Positions 20,229-29,287 of a stretch of DNA of 64,000 nt are shown piece after piece. Source of the stretch: Rhodospirillales bacterium (GTDB lineage Bacteria; Pseudomonadota; Alphaproteobacteria; Acetobacterales; Acetobacteraceae). Every line of letters starts with the position of its first letter. Positions within the stretch are counted from its first letter, which is position 1. Position numbers and translations under genes: made by a program. The DNA lies in assembly GCA_017304945.1 (NCBI GenBank), contig JAFKLG010000060.1, positions 36,287-100,286 of the forward strand, given 5' to 3'. The notes beneath the pieces were generated by a model, which made no database searches, was not told where the DNA came from, and saw nothing but the letters and a program-made list of their open reading frames with translations.

Positions 20229-21554
20229 TCAGCCCGCCGCGGCGAGCAGCGAGCGGCGGGAGCTCAGGAACTCCTCCACGGCCGCCGCGAGCTTGTCGCA
20301 CTCGGCGTCGCCGATCGGCAGGCAGAGCGTGAGCATGCCGCGCCGCGCGAGCCAGATCCCGTGCGCCAGCATGTCGAAGAAGAACAGCTCCTTCAGCTTG
20401 GCGTCGCCGCGCGCCGCGTCGGCAGGCGAGCGGATCGGGCCGCGCACCGTATGGATCGCCAGCATGGAGCCGATCCCGGTGAACTGGATCGGCGCGTCCG
20501 CCGCCTCGCACAGCGCGTTGAGCCGGGTGCGCAGCGCGTCGCCGCGGGCATTCAGCGCCTGCGCCGCCGCCGGCGTGTAGACCTCGGTGAGGCCGGCCAG
20601 CCCCGCCGCCATGGTCAGCACGTTGTTGTTGAACGTGCCCGCATGCGGCAGCGCGTCGGGGCGGCGCGGGTCGAACAGGTCCATGATGTCCGCCCGCCCG
20701 CCGAACGCGCCGAACGACATGCCGCCGCCGATATACTTCCCGAACGTGGTCAGGTCCGGCTTGATCCCGCGCACCGATTGCAGCCCGCCAGGGGCCAGGC
20801 GGGACGTCATCACCTCGTCGAAGATCAGCAGCGCGCCGATCCGTTGCGTCTCTTCCCGCAGCATCTGCAGGAAGGCGGGCTCCGCGGCGATGCAGCCGCC
20901 GCCGCCCATCATCGGCTCCAGGATCACCACCGCGAGGTCGTCCGCGTGTTCGGCGATCTTCGCGCGGGTCGCGGCGATGTCGTTGTACGGCGCGAGCACG
21001 TAGTCGAACGGCGCGTTGATCGGGGAGCCGCCGCCGGCGAAGCCGAACACCGCGCCGTGGTAGCCGCCGTCGAACACCAGCACCTGCTTGCGCTTGGCGA
21101 AGATGCGGGCCAGCGAGATCGCCAGCAGGTTGGCTTCGGTGCCGGAATTGGTGAAACGGACGCGGTCCAGCCCGAACCGGTCGCAGACCGCGCGGGCGAA
21201 GCGTGCCTCGGTCATGTTGGAGGCGCCGAAATTCAGCCCGCGATCGAGCGCGCCATCCACCGCCGCGCGAATCTTCGGATGCGAGTGGCCGTAGATCCCG
21301 GCGGTGTATTCACCCAGGAAATCCACATACTCGGCGCCGTCGGCGTCCCACAGCCGGCAGCCCTCGCCCTTGGTCATGGCGAGCGGGAATGGGGCATAAT
21401 GCAGCACGGTCCGGGTGTTGCCGCCGGGCATGACGGCGGTCGCCTCCACGTAGCGGGCGAGGCTCTTGGGGTTGCGCGCGACGTAGGCTTCCTTCGCGTC
21501 GTTCAGCGCCGCATCGATATCGGCGTTGCGCAAACCCGTGTCGGTGACCCCCAT
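20229..21554 (-). CDS. Class III aminotransferase, glutamate-1-semialdehyde aminomutase-like
   Basis: A 441-residue PLP enzyme of the HemL-like branch. Visible landmarks are [15 protein letters not shown] near the N-terminus, [17 protein letters not shown] (phosphate-binding), [24 protein letters not shown] (PLP Asp), the Schiff-base lysine in [18 protein letters not shown], and [15 protein letters not shown]. It probably moves an amino group on a small substrate, but the HemL signature is loose and real HemL is normally encoded elsewhere, so an omega-aminotransferase role is equally possible. The ATG at 21554 has GGAGGA at good distance. It is divergent from apt. Confidence 0.85.
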   Translation of the reverse strand: MGVTDTGLRNADIDAALNDAKEAYVARNPKSLARYVEATAVMPGGNTRTVLHYAPFPLAMTKGEGCRLWDADGAEYVDFLGEYTAGIYGHSHPKIRAAVDGALDRGLNFGASNMTEARFARAVCDRFGLDRVRFTNSGTEANLLAISLARIFAKRKQVLVFDGGYHGAVFGFAGGGSPINAPFDYVLAPYNDIAATRAKIAEHADDLAVVILEPMMGGGGCIAAEPAFLQMLREETQRIGALLIFDEVMTSRLAPGGLQSVRGIKPDLTTFGKYIGGGMSFGAFGGRADIMDLFDPRRPDALPHAGTFNNNVLTMAAGLAGLTEVYTPAAAQALNARGDALRTRLNALCEAADAPIQFTGIGSMLAIHTVRGPIRSPADAARGDAKLKELFFFDMLAHGIWLARRGMLTLCLPIGDAECDKLAAAVEEFLSSRRSLLAAAG

Positions 21555-21603
21555 CGCCCCATCCTCCATGCTGCGGCGCAGTGTGGGCACCGGAGCGGGA
21601 GGG

Positions 21604-21619
21604 CGCAACCGCCGTTGCG
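21604..21619. promoter_or_regulatory. Short inverted repeat between the aminotransferase gene and apt
   Basis: CGCAAC and GTTGCG pair around a 4-base CGCC centre, followed by a run of six A on the plus strand. It lies in the 131-base divergent promoter region, so it could be an operator or a weak hairpin. The assignment rests only on position and symmetry. Confidence 0.3.
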
Positions 21620-21685
21620 GCAAAAAACGCCGCGCTCTACACCCGGTCCACGAGCGGACTGGCCCGCATTGAAGGAACCGGCCCC

Positions 21686-22201
21686 ATGGACCTGAAAGAC
21701 CATATCCGCGGCATTCCGGATTTTCCGAAGCCGGGCATCCTGTTCTACGACATCTCCACCCTGCTGCGGGACGCGGATGCCTGGCAGGTGGCGATGGGGC
21801 GCATGGCGCGCGCCGTTCGGGCCTACCAGCCGGACCTGATCGCCGGCGTCGAGTCCCGCGGCTTCCTGATCGCGGCGCCGCTCGCGCTCAAGCTGGGCTG
21901 CGGCTTCATCATGATCCGCAAGCGCGGCAAGCTGCCGGGCGAGACGGTCGGGCTGAACTACGCGCTCGAATACGGCGAGGACCGGGTCGAGGTGCAGGCC
22001 GATGCCGTGCAGCCCGGCCAGCGTGTGGTGGTGGTCGACGACCTGCTGGCGACCGGCGGCACGATGGCGGCCGGCATCGCGCTGCTGCGCCAGGTGGGCG
22101 CGGAGGTCCCGGCCGCGGCGGCGCTGATCGAACTGAAGTTCCTGAACGGCCGCTCACGCCTCGACGTGCCCTGCGACGCGCTGGTCTCCTACGACCAGTA
22201 A
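21686..22201 (+). CDS. apt: Adenine phosphoribosyltransferase
   Basis: A 171-residue purine-salvage enzyme that joins adenine and PRPP to AMP. The N-terminus [20 protein letters not shown] is diagnostic for Apt, as are [20 protein letters not shown], the flexible [12 protein letters not shown] loop and the PRPP site [14 protein letters not shown]. The length matches the family. The ATG at 21686 follows GAAGGA; the open frame upstream has no homology. It stands alone in its operon, with EamA and other genes only after a 269-base gap in which no gene or clear signal was found. Confidence 0.96.
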   Translation: MDLKDHIRGIPDFPKPGILFYDISTLLRDADAWQVAMGRMARAVRAYQPDLIAGVESRGFLIAAPLALKLGCGFIMIRKRGKLPGETVGLNYALEYGEDRVEVQADAVQPGQRVVVVDDLLATGGTMAAGIALLRQVGAEVPAAAALIELKFLNGRSRLDVPCDALVSYDQ

Positions 22202-22470
22202 CAAGACCCCACCGCCCGCCAACCCTGCCCCGGATCCCGATGCGAGAGGGCGTGCCGGGATCGGGCCTCGCTCCAGCGCCGAATCCGGCTGCGGGTGCCA
22301 CGGCTTCCCACTGGGCCGGACGCGGCCCCTCACGCGCGAGCCGCCGCCCTCCGGCGCAGGCCTCGCCTGATCGCCGCGCGAGGTCGGCCGAACGGCCGCT
22401 GCGGGCGAACCGACGATCCGAGGGGCGGCCAGGGGCGTTACGGCGGCTGAGAGCTCACAAGGAGACTCAA

Positions 22471-23403
22471 ATGCGCGGCCTGTTCGTGGCGATGTGCCTG
22501 ATCTGGGGCACGACCTGGCTCGCCATGAAGGTCGGGGTGGCCAGCGTGCCGCCGGTCTTCTTCGCCGGAACCCGCTTCGTCGTGGCGGGGCTGGTCCTGC
22601 TGCTGCTCGCCTGGGCGCGGGGCGAAACGCGGCGGCTGGCAAGGCGTGAGTGGGGGCGGCTCGCGTTGGTGCAGCTGCTGATGGTGGTGCTGACCTACGC
22701 CACGCTGTTCTGGGGCATCGTGCACGTTCCCTCCGGCCTCACCGCCGTCCTGGACCTCGCCCTCACCCCCGTCTGCCTGCTCGGGTTCGGCATCGCCCTG
22801 GGTGAGGAACACTGGAGCCTGAGCCGCGCGGCGGCACTCGGCTTCGGCTTCGTCGGGCTCGCCGTGCTGTTCGGCCCGCAGATCGCGGCCCCCACCGATC
22901 TGTTCGGCCTGCTCGGCGCGGCGGCGATCGTGTTCAGCGCCGTGGCCTACAGCCTCGGCTCCGTCATGGCGCGGCCCCTGACGCGCAGCACCAGCGCCAC
23001 CTTCCTGTCCGGCATCACCCTGCTGCCCGGGGGGCTGATCCTGACCATGGGCGCGCTGGCGCTCGAGCCCGGGGCACCGGAGGCAGCCCAGTTCCACTGG
23101 GGGTGGGCCGCCTGGGGCGGCTGGTCGTTCCTGGTGGTGTTCGGCTCCTTGATCGCGTTCACCGCCTATCTGCGGCTGATCGCGGCATGGGGGGCGGCAC
23201 GAGCCGGCAGCTATGCCTACGTCTCGCCGGTGATCGCCGTCATCATCGGCGTGCTGGTGCTGGGCGAGCCCATTGGCTGGCGCGCCGGGCTGGGCATGGC
23301 GTTGTTGCTCGCCGCGGCCTTCTGTTCTCTCCAGGCGGCAGGGCCGAATGTGCGGCGCCGAGCGCAGGGTGCGGTCCGCGCCCGAGCGGCGGGCCCGGGA
23401 TGA
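22471..23403 (+). CDS. EamA/DMT-superfamily transporter
   Basis: A 310-residue protein with ten predicted helices in two EamA repeats. The first begins RGLFVAMCLIWGTTWLAMKV, and the second ends FVVIIGVLVLGEPIGWRAG-like (here VSPVIAVIIGVLVLGEPIG). A clear AAGGAG lies 9 bases before the ATG. It resembles YedA-type exporters. The basic C-terminus (VRRRAQGAVRARA) is cytoplasmic. The frame is open upstream through GC bias only. The substrate is unknown. Confidence 0.87.
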   Translation: MRGLFVAMCLIWGTTWLAMKVGVASVPPVFFAGTRFVVAGLVLLLLAWARGETRRLARREWGRLALVQLLMVVLTYATLFWGIVHVPSGLTAVLDLALTPVCLLGFGIALGEEHWSLSRAAALGFGFVGLAVLFGPQIAAPTDLFGLLGAAAIVFSAVAYSLGSVMARPLTRSTSATFLSGITLLPGGLILTMGALALEPGAPEAAQFHWGWAAWGGWSFLVVFGSLIAFTAYLRLIAAWGAARAGSYAYVSPVIAVIIGVLVLGEPIGWRAGLGMALLLAAAFCSLQAAGPNVRRRAQGAVRARAAGPG

Positions 23404-23604
23404 TCGCCCACGGCAAACTCCGGTCCCGACGCAAGGATCAGGGCGCGGTGCGCCGGCTCTGAAGCGTGCCTCCGCACCGACGCGCACCCCGGACAGCGGC
23501 GGCCGGCCACCCGGCGGGACCGGGGTTTGCGTCCCGCCGCGCTTGCGCTAGGACGGACCGCGGGGCCGGTCAGCCGGGCGGCCCTCCGCGCGGGAGGAGG
23601 CCTG

Positions 23605-24675
23605 ATGACCGACGCCCTGCCGTTCCCGAGTCGGCGACGGCTGCTGGGAGTCTGCGCAAGCCTGCCTCTGCTGGGGCGGGTCGCCCCGGTTTGCGCCATG
23701 CGCACCGCAGCCGCCGCGCCGGCCTTTCCCGATGCCGCCACCATCCTGGTCGCCGGACCCGAAGGCGGCACTCTCGACCGTTGGAGTCGCGCGCTCGCGC
23801 CCGGCCTCGCCCAGGCCATGCCGCCGGAGATCGTCATCCGCCGCTCCCTGGTGGGCGCTGTCGACGGCGTGACCGGCGCCAACCAGTTCGGCGCCCGCAC
23901 CGCGCCGGACGGGCAGACCGTGCTGCTCGCCCCCGGCGACGCCGTGCTGGCCTGGCTCGCCGGCGATCCACGCGCGCAATACGACGTCGGGCTGTGGATG
24001 GCGGCGATGGCAGGGCTCACCACCGGGGTGCTGGTGGCGCGGACCGGCGCCGTGGCACCCGGCAGGATGGTGCGCCTGCCCGCCGCGGGACCCGCCGGCC
24101 CGGAGCTGCCGGCAATCCTCGGGCTGGACGGGATCGGTGCCCGCGTCGCCCTGACCGCCCCGCTGAGCGACGACCTGTTGCCGGCCGCCTTCGCCCAGGG
24201 CGCGATCGAGGCCGCCTTGCTGCGCTGCCCCCGCGCAGCGGCGCAGGTGCGCGCGCTGGCGGCGGCGGACGTGCAGCCGGTGTTCACGCTGGGCATGCTG
24301 GACCCGGCCGGCAAGCTGCGGCGTTGCGAGTCCTTCCCGGAGGTGCCGGTCTTCCCCGAACTGCAGGCGATGATGCGGCAGAGCTGGGCCCCGGCATTGC
24401 GCACCGCCTGGAGCGCGGCGGCGATCGCCGCCCAGCTCGAGTTCGCGCTGGTGCTGCCCCAGCTCACCCCGGCCGCCATGGTCGCCCTGTGGCGAACCGC
24501 GGCGACCGAGACCATGGCGGCGCTCGACGTGCAGGCGATCGCCCGCGCCGCCGCGGTGCGGCTGGTTGCCGGTACTCAGGCGACCTCTGCCATCAATGTT
24601 GCCGGCGCCGACCAGCCGGCGCTGCTCGCCCTGCGCGGCTGGCTCGCCACTCGTTACCACTGGAAGCCGGCGTGA
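23605..24675 (+). CDS. Bug/TctC-type solute-binding protein
   Basis: A 356-residue predicted periplasmic protein. The N-terminus SRRRLLGVCASLPLLGRVAPVCA has a twin-arginine-like motif and a hydrophobic core. The mature region follows the Bug (tripartite tricarboxylate receptor) pattern: ILVAGPEGGTLDRWSRALAP, VTGANQFGARTAPDGQTVLL and further loops. The similarity is weaker than for typical members and no membrane TctA/TctB genes are near, so this may be an orphan receptor. GGGAGGAGG precedes the ATG. The stop overlaps the next gene's GTG (GTGA), so the two products are probably made together. Confidence 0.68.
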   Translation: MTDALPFPSRRRLLGVCASLPLLGRVAPVCAMRTAAAAPAFPDAATILVAGPEGGTLDRWSRALAPGLAQAMPPEIVIRRSLVGAVDGVTGANQFGARTAPDGQTVLLAPGDAVLAWLAGDPRAQYDVGLWMAAMAGLTTGVLVARTGAVAPGRMVRLPAAGPAGPELPAILGLDGIGARVALTAPLSDDLLPAAFAQGAIEAALLRCPRAAAQVRALAAADVQPVFTLGMLDPAGKLRRCESFPEVPVFPELQAMMRQSWAPALRTAWSAAAIAAQLEFALVLPQLTPAAMVALWRTAATETMAALDVQAIARAAAVRLVAGTQATSAINVAGADQPALLALRGWLATRYHWKPA

Positions 24676-25559
24676 GCCTGCGGCTGCGGACCGCGATCGC
24701 GCCCTATCCCCATGTCGCGGCGCTGCGCAGCGGCGCGGTCCGCTCGCCCCGGGTGACGTTCGACTTCGAGGACGTGGCGCCGATCACCCGCGCGTTCCGG
24801 CGCATGGTGCGCACCGGGGATTTCGATTGCTGTGAAATCGCGCTGACCACCCATGCGCAGGCACATGCCTTCGGCAAGCCGATCACCGCGCTGCCGGTCG
24901 TGCTGATGCGCGGCTTCCACCATGCCGCGCTGGTCTGTCCGGTGGATGCCCCACTGCGCGGGCCGCAGGAGCTGGTCGGCAAACGGGTCGCCGTGCGGGC
25001 CTGGTCGCAGACCACCGGCGTCTGGGTCCGCGGCATCCTGCGCGAGCAGTACGGTGTCGATCACCGTGACATCACCTGGGTCACGGAGGAGGACGCGCAC
25101 GTCCAGGACTATGTCGACCCGCCGAACGTGCAGCGGATCGCCCCTGGCCAGGATCTGCGCCACCTGCTGCTGACCGGGGACGTGGCCGCCGGGATCGCGC
25201 TGGCCGGTCTCGATCCGGCCGCCGTCCGGCCGGTGATCCCCGATGCCGCGGCGGCGGCGGCGGCTTGGTACCGCACCACCGGCATCTATCCAGTCAACCA
25301 CGTGCTCTGCCTCCGGTCGGAGCTGCTGGCGGCGCATCCGTGGCTGGCGCAGGAGCTGGTGGACCTGTTCACCGCCGCGCGGGATGCCGCGACGCAGCCC
25401 AGCAGCGAGGAGCGCTGGCGAGAACTGGTCGGCGCCCCGCTGCCGTACGGGCTGGCGGCCAACCACGCCGCCATCGCGCGCTGCCTGCACTACGCGGCGG
25501 AGCAGGGGCTGGTGCCACGGGCCGAGGCGCCCGAGGCGCTGTTCGCTCCGGCTTCGTGA
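24672..25559 (+). CDS. 4,5-dihydroxyphthalate decarboxylase-like/NMT1-type protein
   Basis: A 295-residue protein starting at GTG inside the previous stop. It has the two-lobed solute-binding fold seen in 4,5-dihydroxyphthalate decarboxylase (Pht5): LRTAIAPYPHVAALRSGAV, then FRRMVRTGDFDCCEIALTTH, then LVGKRVAVRAWSQTTGVWVR with GILREQYGVDHRDITWVTEE, and WYRTTGIYPVNHVLCLRSEL near the C-terminus. The order and spacing match that family well. No signal peptide is seen, so it is probably cytoplasmic. It may act on an aromatic or keto acid imported with the help of the receptor encoded just before it; that link is inferred. Confidence 0.75.
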   Translation: MSLRLRTAIAPYPHVAALRSGAVRSPRVTFDFEDVAPITRAFRRMVRTGDFDCCEIALTTHAQAHAFGKPITALPVVLMRGFHHAALVCPVDAPLRGPQELVGKRVAVRAWSQTTGVWVRGILREQYGVDHRDITWVTEEDAHVQDYVDPPNVQRIAPGQDLRHLLLTGDVAAGIALAGLDPAAVRPVIPDAAAAAAAWYRTTGIYPVNHVLCLRSELLAAHPWLAQELVDLFTAARDAATQPSSEERWRELVGAPLPYGLAANHAAIARCLHYAAEQGLVPRAEAPEALFAPAS

Positions 25560-25617
25560 TCGGCGCGGCGTCGGCATGCCGTCTTGCGTCCGCAACGCCT
25601 CCCCTACATCAGGAGCA

Positions 25618-26139
25618 ATGCCCACGAGCATCTCCCCCGGCGCCGAGGCGAGCCACTTCGAAGCGCTGATCGTGCCGCATCGCAGCTTGTCGGCGCGCGG
25701 CATGCGGTTGCTGGCGCTGAGCCTGGTCGGGCTGTCCGGGCTGGTCGCGCTGCGCTTCTGGCTGCTGGGGGCCTGGCCGGTCGCCCTGATTTCCGGCCCG
25801 GAAATCGGGCTCGCCTTGTTCCTGCTGCACCTGAACGTGCGCCGCGGGCGCGCGAGCGAGATCGTCGTGCTGCAACCGGACGGGGTGCGGATCACCCGCA
25901 CCAGCCCCTCCGGCCAGCGGCAGGAGAGGGTTCTGCCGACCGCCTGGCTCGCGGTCGAGCTGGACGAGGCGGGCGGCGGCGTGCCGCGCCTGCTGCTGCG
26001 CACCCGCGGCCGCACCGAGGAAATCGCCGCGGCGCTGGGTGAGACCGAGAAGCGCGACCTGGCGACCGCCCTGGGAGAGGCGCTCCACCGCTTGCGGAAC
26101 CCGGTTTTCGACAATCCGCAGCTCCGGGACGGTCCGTAG
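25618..26139 (+). CDS. DUF2244 family membrane protein
   Basis: A 173-residue protein matching the alphaproteobacterial DUF2244 pattern. A short hydrophilic lead is followed by two hydrophobic helices (about residues 29-49 and 52-72, LALSLVGLSGLVALRFWLLG and VALISGPEIGLALFLLHLNV). A beta-rich cytoplasmic domain follows, with EIVVLQPDGVRITRTSPSGQ and LPTAWLAVELDEAGGGVPRL. AGGAG sits 4 bases before the ATG. The function is unknown. In relatives it often sits near cytochrome oxidase or central-metabolism genes; here it precedes zwf by 101 bases. Confidence 0.85.
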   Translation: MPTSISPGAEASHFEALIVPHRSLSARGMRLLALSLVGLSGLVALRFWLLGAWPVALISGPEIGLALFLLHLNVRRGRASEIVVLQPDGVRITRTSPSGQRQERVLPTAWLAVELDEAGGGVPRLLLRTRGRTEEIAAALGETEKRDLATALGEALHRLRNPVFDNPQLRDGP

Positions 26140-26240
26140 AACGGGCGCCCGGGTCTTGGTTCCTTCGCTGGCGCTTCCGCCACAGTGCGGCATAGTGCCG
26201 GCGGACGACGACCCGCCTCACTCCGACCCAGGATGGATGC

Positions 26241-27722
26241 ATGCCGAAGATCATTCCAGTGCCGGTATTCGACTGCGTGGTATTCGGCGCCACGGGCGAT
26301 CTGACGCTGCGCAAGCTGCTGCCCGCGCTCTACTACCGGTTCCGCGACGGCCAGGTGACCGAGGACTCGCGCATCATCGGCGCCGCGCGGTCCGACCTGG
26401 GCGACGACGTGTTCCGGCAGCGGGCGGCGCAGGCGCTGCAGCACCACGTGGCCGCGAAGGACCTCGATGCGGACCTGCTGCAGCGGTTCCTGGCGATGCT
26501 GCATTATGTCCGGCTGGATGCCACCGATCCCGACGGCGACTGGCCGGCGCTTGCCGCGCTGCTCGAGGCCGAACGGGTGCGGGTGTTCTATCTCGCGACC
26601 TCGCCCGACCTGTACGGGCCGGTCTGCCGCAACCTCGGCAAGGTCGGGCTGGTCACGGAGCAGTCGCGCGTCGTGCTGGAGAAGCCGATCGGGCATGACC
26701 TGGCATCGGCGCGGAAGATCATCCACGACGTGGGCCAGGTGTTCACCGAGGCGCAGACCTTCCGCATCGACCACTACCTCGGGAAGGAGACGGTGCAGAA
26801 CCTGATGGTGCTGCGCTTCGCCAACACGATCTTCGAGCGGCTGTGGAACAGCGACGTGATCGACCACGTGCAGATCACGGTGGCGGAGACGGTCGGGCTG
26901 GAGGGGCGGGCGGGCTACTACGACCGCGCCGGACAGCTCCGCGACATGGTGCAGAACCACATGCTGCAGCTCCTGTGCCTGATCGCGATGGAGCCGCCGG
27001 TGTCGCTGGACGCCGACCGGGTGCGCGACGAGAAGCTGAAGGTGCTGCGGGCGCTGAAGCCGATCGCGCCGCACGAGGTGGCGAACGTGACGGTGCGCGG
27101 CCAGTACGCGCAGGGTGCGATCGACGGCAAGCCGGTGCCGGGCTACCACGCCGATCTCGGCGACGGAGACGCCTCGACCACCGAGACCTTCGTCGCGCTG
27201 AAGGCGGAGGTGAATACCTGGCGGTGGGCCAACGTGCCGTTCTACCTGCGCACGGGCAAGCGGCTGCCGCAGAAGGTGTCGGAGATCGTGGTGCAATTCC
27301 GTCCGGCGCCATTCTCCATCTTCCCGGCCGATTCGGCGGACTGGCAGCCGAACCGGCTGATCATCCGGCTGCAGCCCGAGGAGGGTATGCGGCTCGAGAT
27401 GATGACCAAGGATCCCGGTCCGGGCGGGCTGCGCCTGTCCCCCACGGGACTCGATATCCGGTTCGAGAAGACGTTCGGGACCCGCTTCCCCGACGCTTAT
27501 GAGCGGCTGCTGATGGACACCGTGCGGGGCAACGCGACGTTGTTCATGCGGCATGACGAGGTGGAGGCGGCCTGGTGCTGGGTCGAGCCGATCCTCGACG
27601 CCTGGGCGGCGCGTCCGGACCATCCCCGACCCTATCCGGCCGGAAGCTGGGGCCCGACCGCCGCGATCGCGCTGATCGAGCGCGATGGCCGCACCTGGCA
27701 CGAGGATCTGGGGCTGGGCTGA
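26241..27722 (+). CDS. zwf: Glucose-6-phosphate 1-dehydrogenase
   Basis: A 493-residue enzyme that oxidises glucose 6-phosphate to 6-phosphogluconolactone with NADP+ or NAD+, the entry to the Entner-Doudoroff and pentose-phosphate routes. The dinucleotide site is FGATGDLTLRKLLPALYYRF (residues 13-32). The substrate-binding active site is FRIDHYLGKETVQNLMVLRF, and LRTGKRLPQKVSEIVVQF is also conserved. The length is normal. No pgl, edd or gnd gene is adjacent. The 629 bases between it and thyX hold a palindromic repeat and the tmRNA gene. Confidence 0.97.
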   Translation: MPKIIPVPVFDCVVFGATGDLTLRKLLPALYYRFRDGQVTEDSRIIGAARSDLGDDVFRQRAAQALQHHVAAKDLDADLLQRFLAMLHYVRLDATDPDGDWPALAALLEAERVRVFYLATSPDLYGPVCRNLGKVGLVTEQSRVVLEKPIGHDLASARKIIHDVGQVFTEAQTFRIDHYLGKETVQNLMVLRFANTIFERLWNSDVIDHVQITVAETVGLEGRAGYYDRAGQLRDMVQNHMLQLLCLIAMEPPVSLDADRVRDEKLKVLRALKPIAPHEVANVTVRGQYAQGAIDGKPVPGYHADLGDGDASTTETFVALKAEVNTWRWANVPFYLRTGKRLPQKVSEIVVQFRPAPFSIFPADSADWQPNRLIIRLQPEEGMRLEMMTKDPGPGGLRLSPTGLDIRFEKTFGTRFPDAYERLLMDTVRGNATLFMRHDEVEAAWCWVEPILDAWAARPDHPRPYPAGSWGPTAAIALIERDGRTWHEDLGLG

Positions 27723-27820
27723 CCGTTCTTCCGCGGGGCTCGACCCGGCCCTCCGTGCGCCACCCTGCCCACCAACTGGCTGTCCCGCGAATCTCTGTCC
27801 CGAGGCGACGACGCGCCCCT

Positions 27821-27862
27821 CGTCATGGCCGGGCTCGACCAGGCTCGACCCGGCCATCCCCA
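27821..27862 (+). repeat. Intergenic palindromic element, copy 2
   Basis: The arms ATGGCCGGG (27825-27833) and CCCGGCCAT (27849-27857) pair around a GC-rich centre that contains CTCGACC twice; the flanks read CGTC and CCCCATCG. It belongs to the same family as the elements at 10831-10865 and 34851-34890. It sits between zwf and the tmRNA gene; nothing else was recognised in 27723-27964. Confidence 0.7.
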
Positions 27863-27964
27863 TCGATATCGGTCGCATCGGGGGCCGGGACGCGCGGCAG
27901 GCACGACCCTACGGAGCGGAGCAGCCCTGACGAGAAATCCCGTCCGGGGCACCCCGAGGCCAGC

Positions 27965-28228
27965 CATGCAGGAAAGTGGGGGGCTTCTGTTGCCCGGTGC
28001 CCCCCGAACCGCGCCTATCGCTTATGCAGCGACGGCGAGCGCCTCATGATTGTCATTGGCACTTGTGATACGGCCCGATGACGGCGGAACCATGCCGAGC
28101 GAAAAGTCCGTCTTTACCACGCGTGTCGAGCCTGTTTCGCCCCCCTATGGTGGAGGCGCCGGGCACTGCCCCCGGGTCCACAACGCTTATTCCACGAACC
28201 GTTTATCGCCATAGTCGGACGAACCGGC
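27965..28228 (-). ncRNA. ssrA: Transfer-messenger RNA, circularly permuted two-piece form
   Basis: The gene reads in the minus direction with its tRNA 3' part first, the alphaproteobacterial arrangement. The acceptor piece (about 28228-28148) ends GGCGCCTCCACCA with an encoded CCA at 28150-28148. After only three bases (TAG, 28147-28145) the coding piece starts at 28144 with GGGGGCGAAACAGGCTCGAC, the 5' tRNA-like half. Its first seven bases pair with CGCCTCC (28158-28152), with one G-U pair, to close the acceptor stem. The tag frame at 28060-28022 encodes ANDNHEALAVAA and a stop. A G/C-rich pseudoknot-like stretch (GGGGGGC and GCCCCCC) follows before the 3' end, whose exact position is estimated. 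Confidence 0.93.
28022..28060 (-). other. tmRNA proteolysis-tag reading frame
   Basis: The resume codon is GCC at 28060-28058. The frame reads A-N-D-N-H-E-A-L-A-V-A-A and ends with TAA at 28024-28022. The A-N-D-N start and the hydrophobic L-A-V-A-A end are the known alphaproteobacterial tag pattern, recognised by the ClpXP/ClpAP proteases on rescued polypeptides. Confidence 0.93.
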
Positions 28229-28234
28229 TCGCCA

Positions 28235-28263
28235 GATATAGGCAGTCGGCCCGCCCGAGGGAA
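28235..28263 (-). promoter_or_regulatory. Candidate promoter of ssrA
   Basis: On the minus strand TTCCCT (28263-28258) and TATATC (28240-28235) are 17 bases apart, which fits a sigma-70 promoter. Transcription would begin near 28228, giving an acceptor piece of about 81 bases, close to the size known for Caulobacter. Confidence 0.5.
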
Positions 28264-28351
28264 GGGGGTGCAGCGATTCGCCGGCCGCCGCTTCCGGCGT
28301 TGCAGGCCCTGCTTTCAGTCGGCATCGCACCGGTTTATGTCTGCGGGCATC

Positions 28352-29287
28352 ATGCCAGTGACCCCGTCCCAGCAGGCCGAGATCGACGCCCTGCGCGCGC
28401 AGTCCGCCCCGACCGCCCGCCCGACCGTCCCGGCGCTCGAGGCGTTGCTCTACACGCCGTTGCCGGTGCTGGATCACGGCTTCGTCCGCGTGATCGACTA
28501 TATGGGCGACGATGCCGCCATCGTGCAGGCCGCCCGCGTCTCCTATGGCCGCGGCACCAGGCGCGTGTCCGAGGATGCGGGGCTGATCCGCTACCTGATG
28601 CGCCACCGGCACTCGACCCCGTTCGAGATGTGCGAGATCAAGTTCCACGTGAAGCTGCCGATCTTCGTCGCGCGGCAGTGGATCCGGCATCGCACCGCCA
28701 ACGTGAACGAGTACTCCGCCCGCTACTCGATCCTCGACCGCGAGTTCTACATCCCGGCGCCGGAGCATCTCGCGGCGCAATCGGCGTCCAACCGCCAGGG
28801 CCGGGGAACCGTGCTCGACGGCGACGAAGCCGCCCGCGTGCTGGACCTGCTGCGGGAGGATGCGACCCGCACCTACGACCATTACGTCGAGATGCTGAAC
28901 GAGGACGAGGCCGGCGCCCCGCGCGACCCCGGCCGCCAGGGACTCGCCCGCGAGCTCGCGCGCATGAATCTGACGCTGAACACATACACGCAGTGGTACT
29001 GGAAGGCGGACCTGCACAACCTGTTCCACTTCCTCTCGCTGCGCGCGGATGCCCATGCGCAATACGAGATCCGGGTCTATGCCGAGGCCATGATGCAGAC
29101 CGTCGAGGCCTGGGTCCCGCTGGCCGCCGCCGCGTTCCGCGATTACCGGCTGGGCGCGGTCACGCTGTCGGCCGGCATGCTGGAAGTGGTCCGGCGCATG
29201 CTCGATGGCGAGCCGGTCGACCAGAAGGCGAGCGGACTGAACAAGCGGGAGTGGACCGAGCTGATGGCGGCGCTGGGCCGGCCATGA
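28352..29287 (+). CDS. thyX: Flavin-dependent thymidylate synthase ThyX
   Basis: A 311-residue enzyme that makes dTMP from dUMP with methylene-tetrahydrofolate and reduced FAD. The signature RHR-x7-S is present as [20 protein letters not shown], with the FAD/dUMP segments [20 protein letters not shown] and [20 protein letters not shown]. It is longer than short ThyX forms because of an N-terminal extension and a loop ([14 protein letters not shown]) typical of Alphaproteobacteria. The ATG at 28352 fits homologues ([15 protein letters not shown]); one at 28337 is an alternative. Its stop overlaps rbsK. Confidence 0.95.
   Translation: MPVTPSQQAEIDALRAQSAPTARPTVPALEALLYTPLPVLDHGFVRVIDYMGDDAAIVQAARVSYGRGTRRVSEDAGLIRYLMRHRHSTPFEMCEIKFHVKLPIFVARQWIRHRTANVNEYSARYSILDREFYIPAPEHLAAQSASNRQGRGTVLDGDEAARVLDLLREDATRTYDHYVEMLNEDEAGAPRDPGRQGLARELARMNLTLNTYTQWYWKADLHNLFHFLSLRADAHAQYEIRVYAEAMMQTVEAWVPLAAAAFRDYRLGAVTLSAGMLEVVRRMLDGEPVDQKASGLNKREWTELMAALGRP

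Noticed and set aside
28149..28230. Plus-strand reading frame starting [11 protein letters not shown]
   Set aside because: It is the antisense of the tmRNA acceptor piece. The CCA end, stem pairing and tag show the RNA gene; this frame is a familiar false protein in Alphaproteobacteria.
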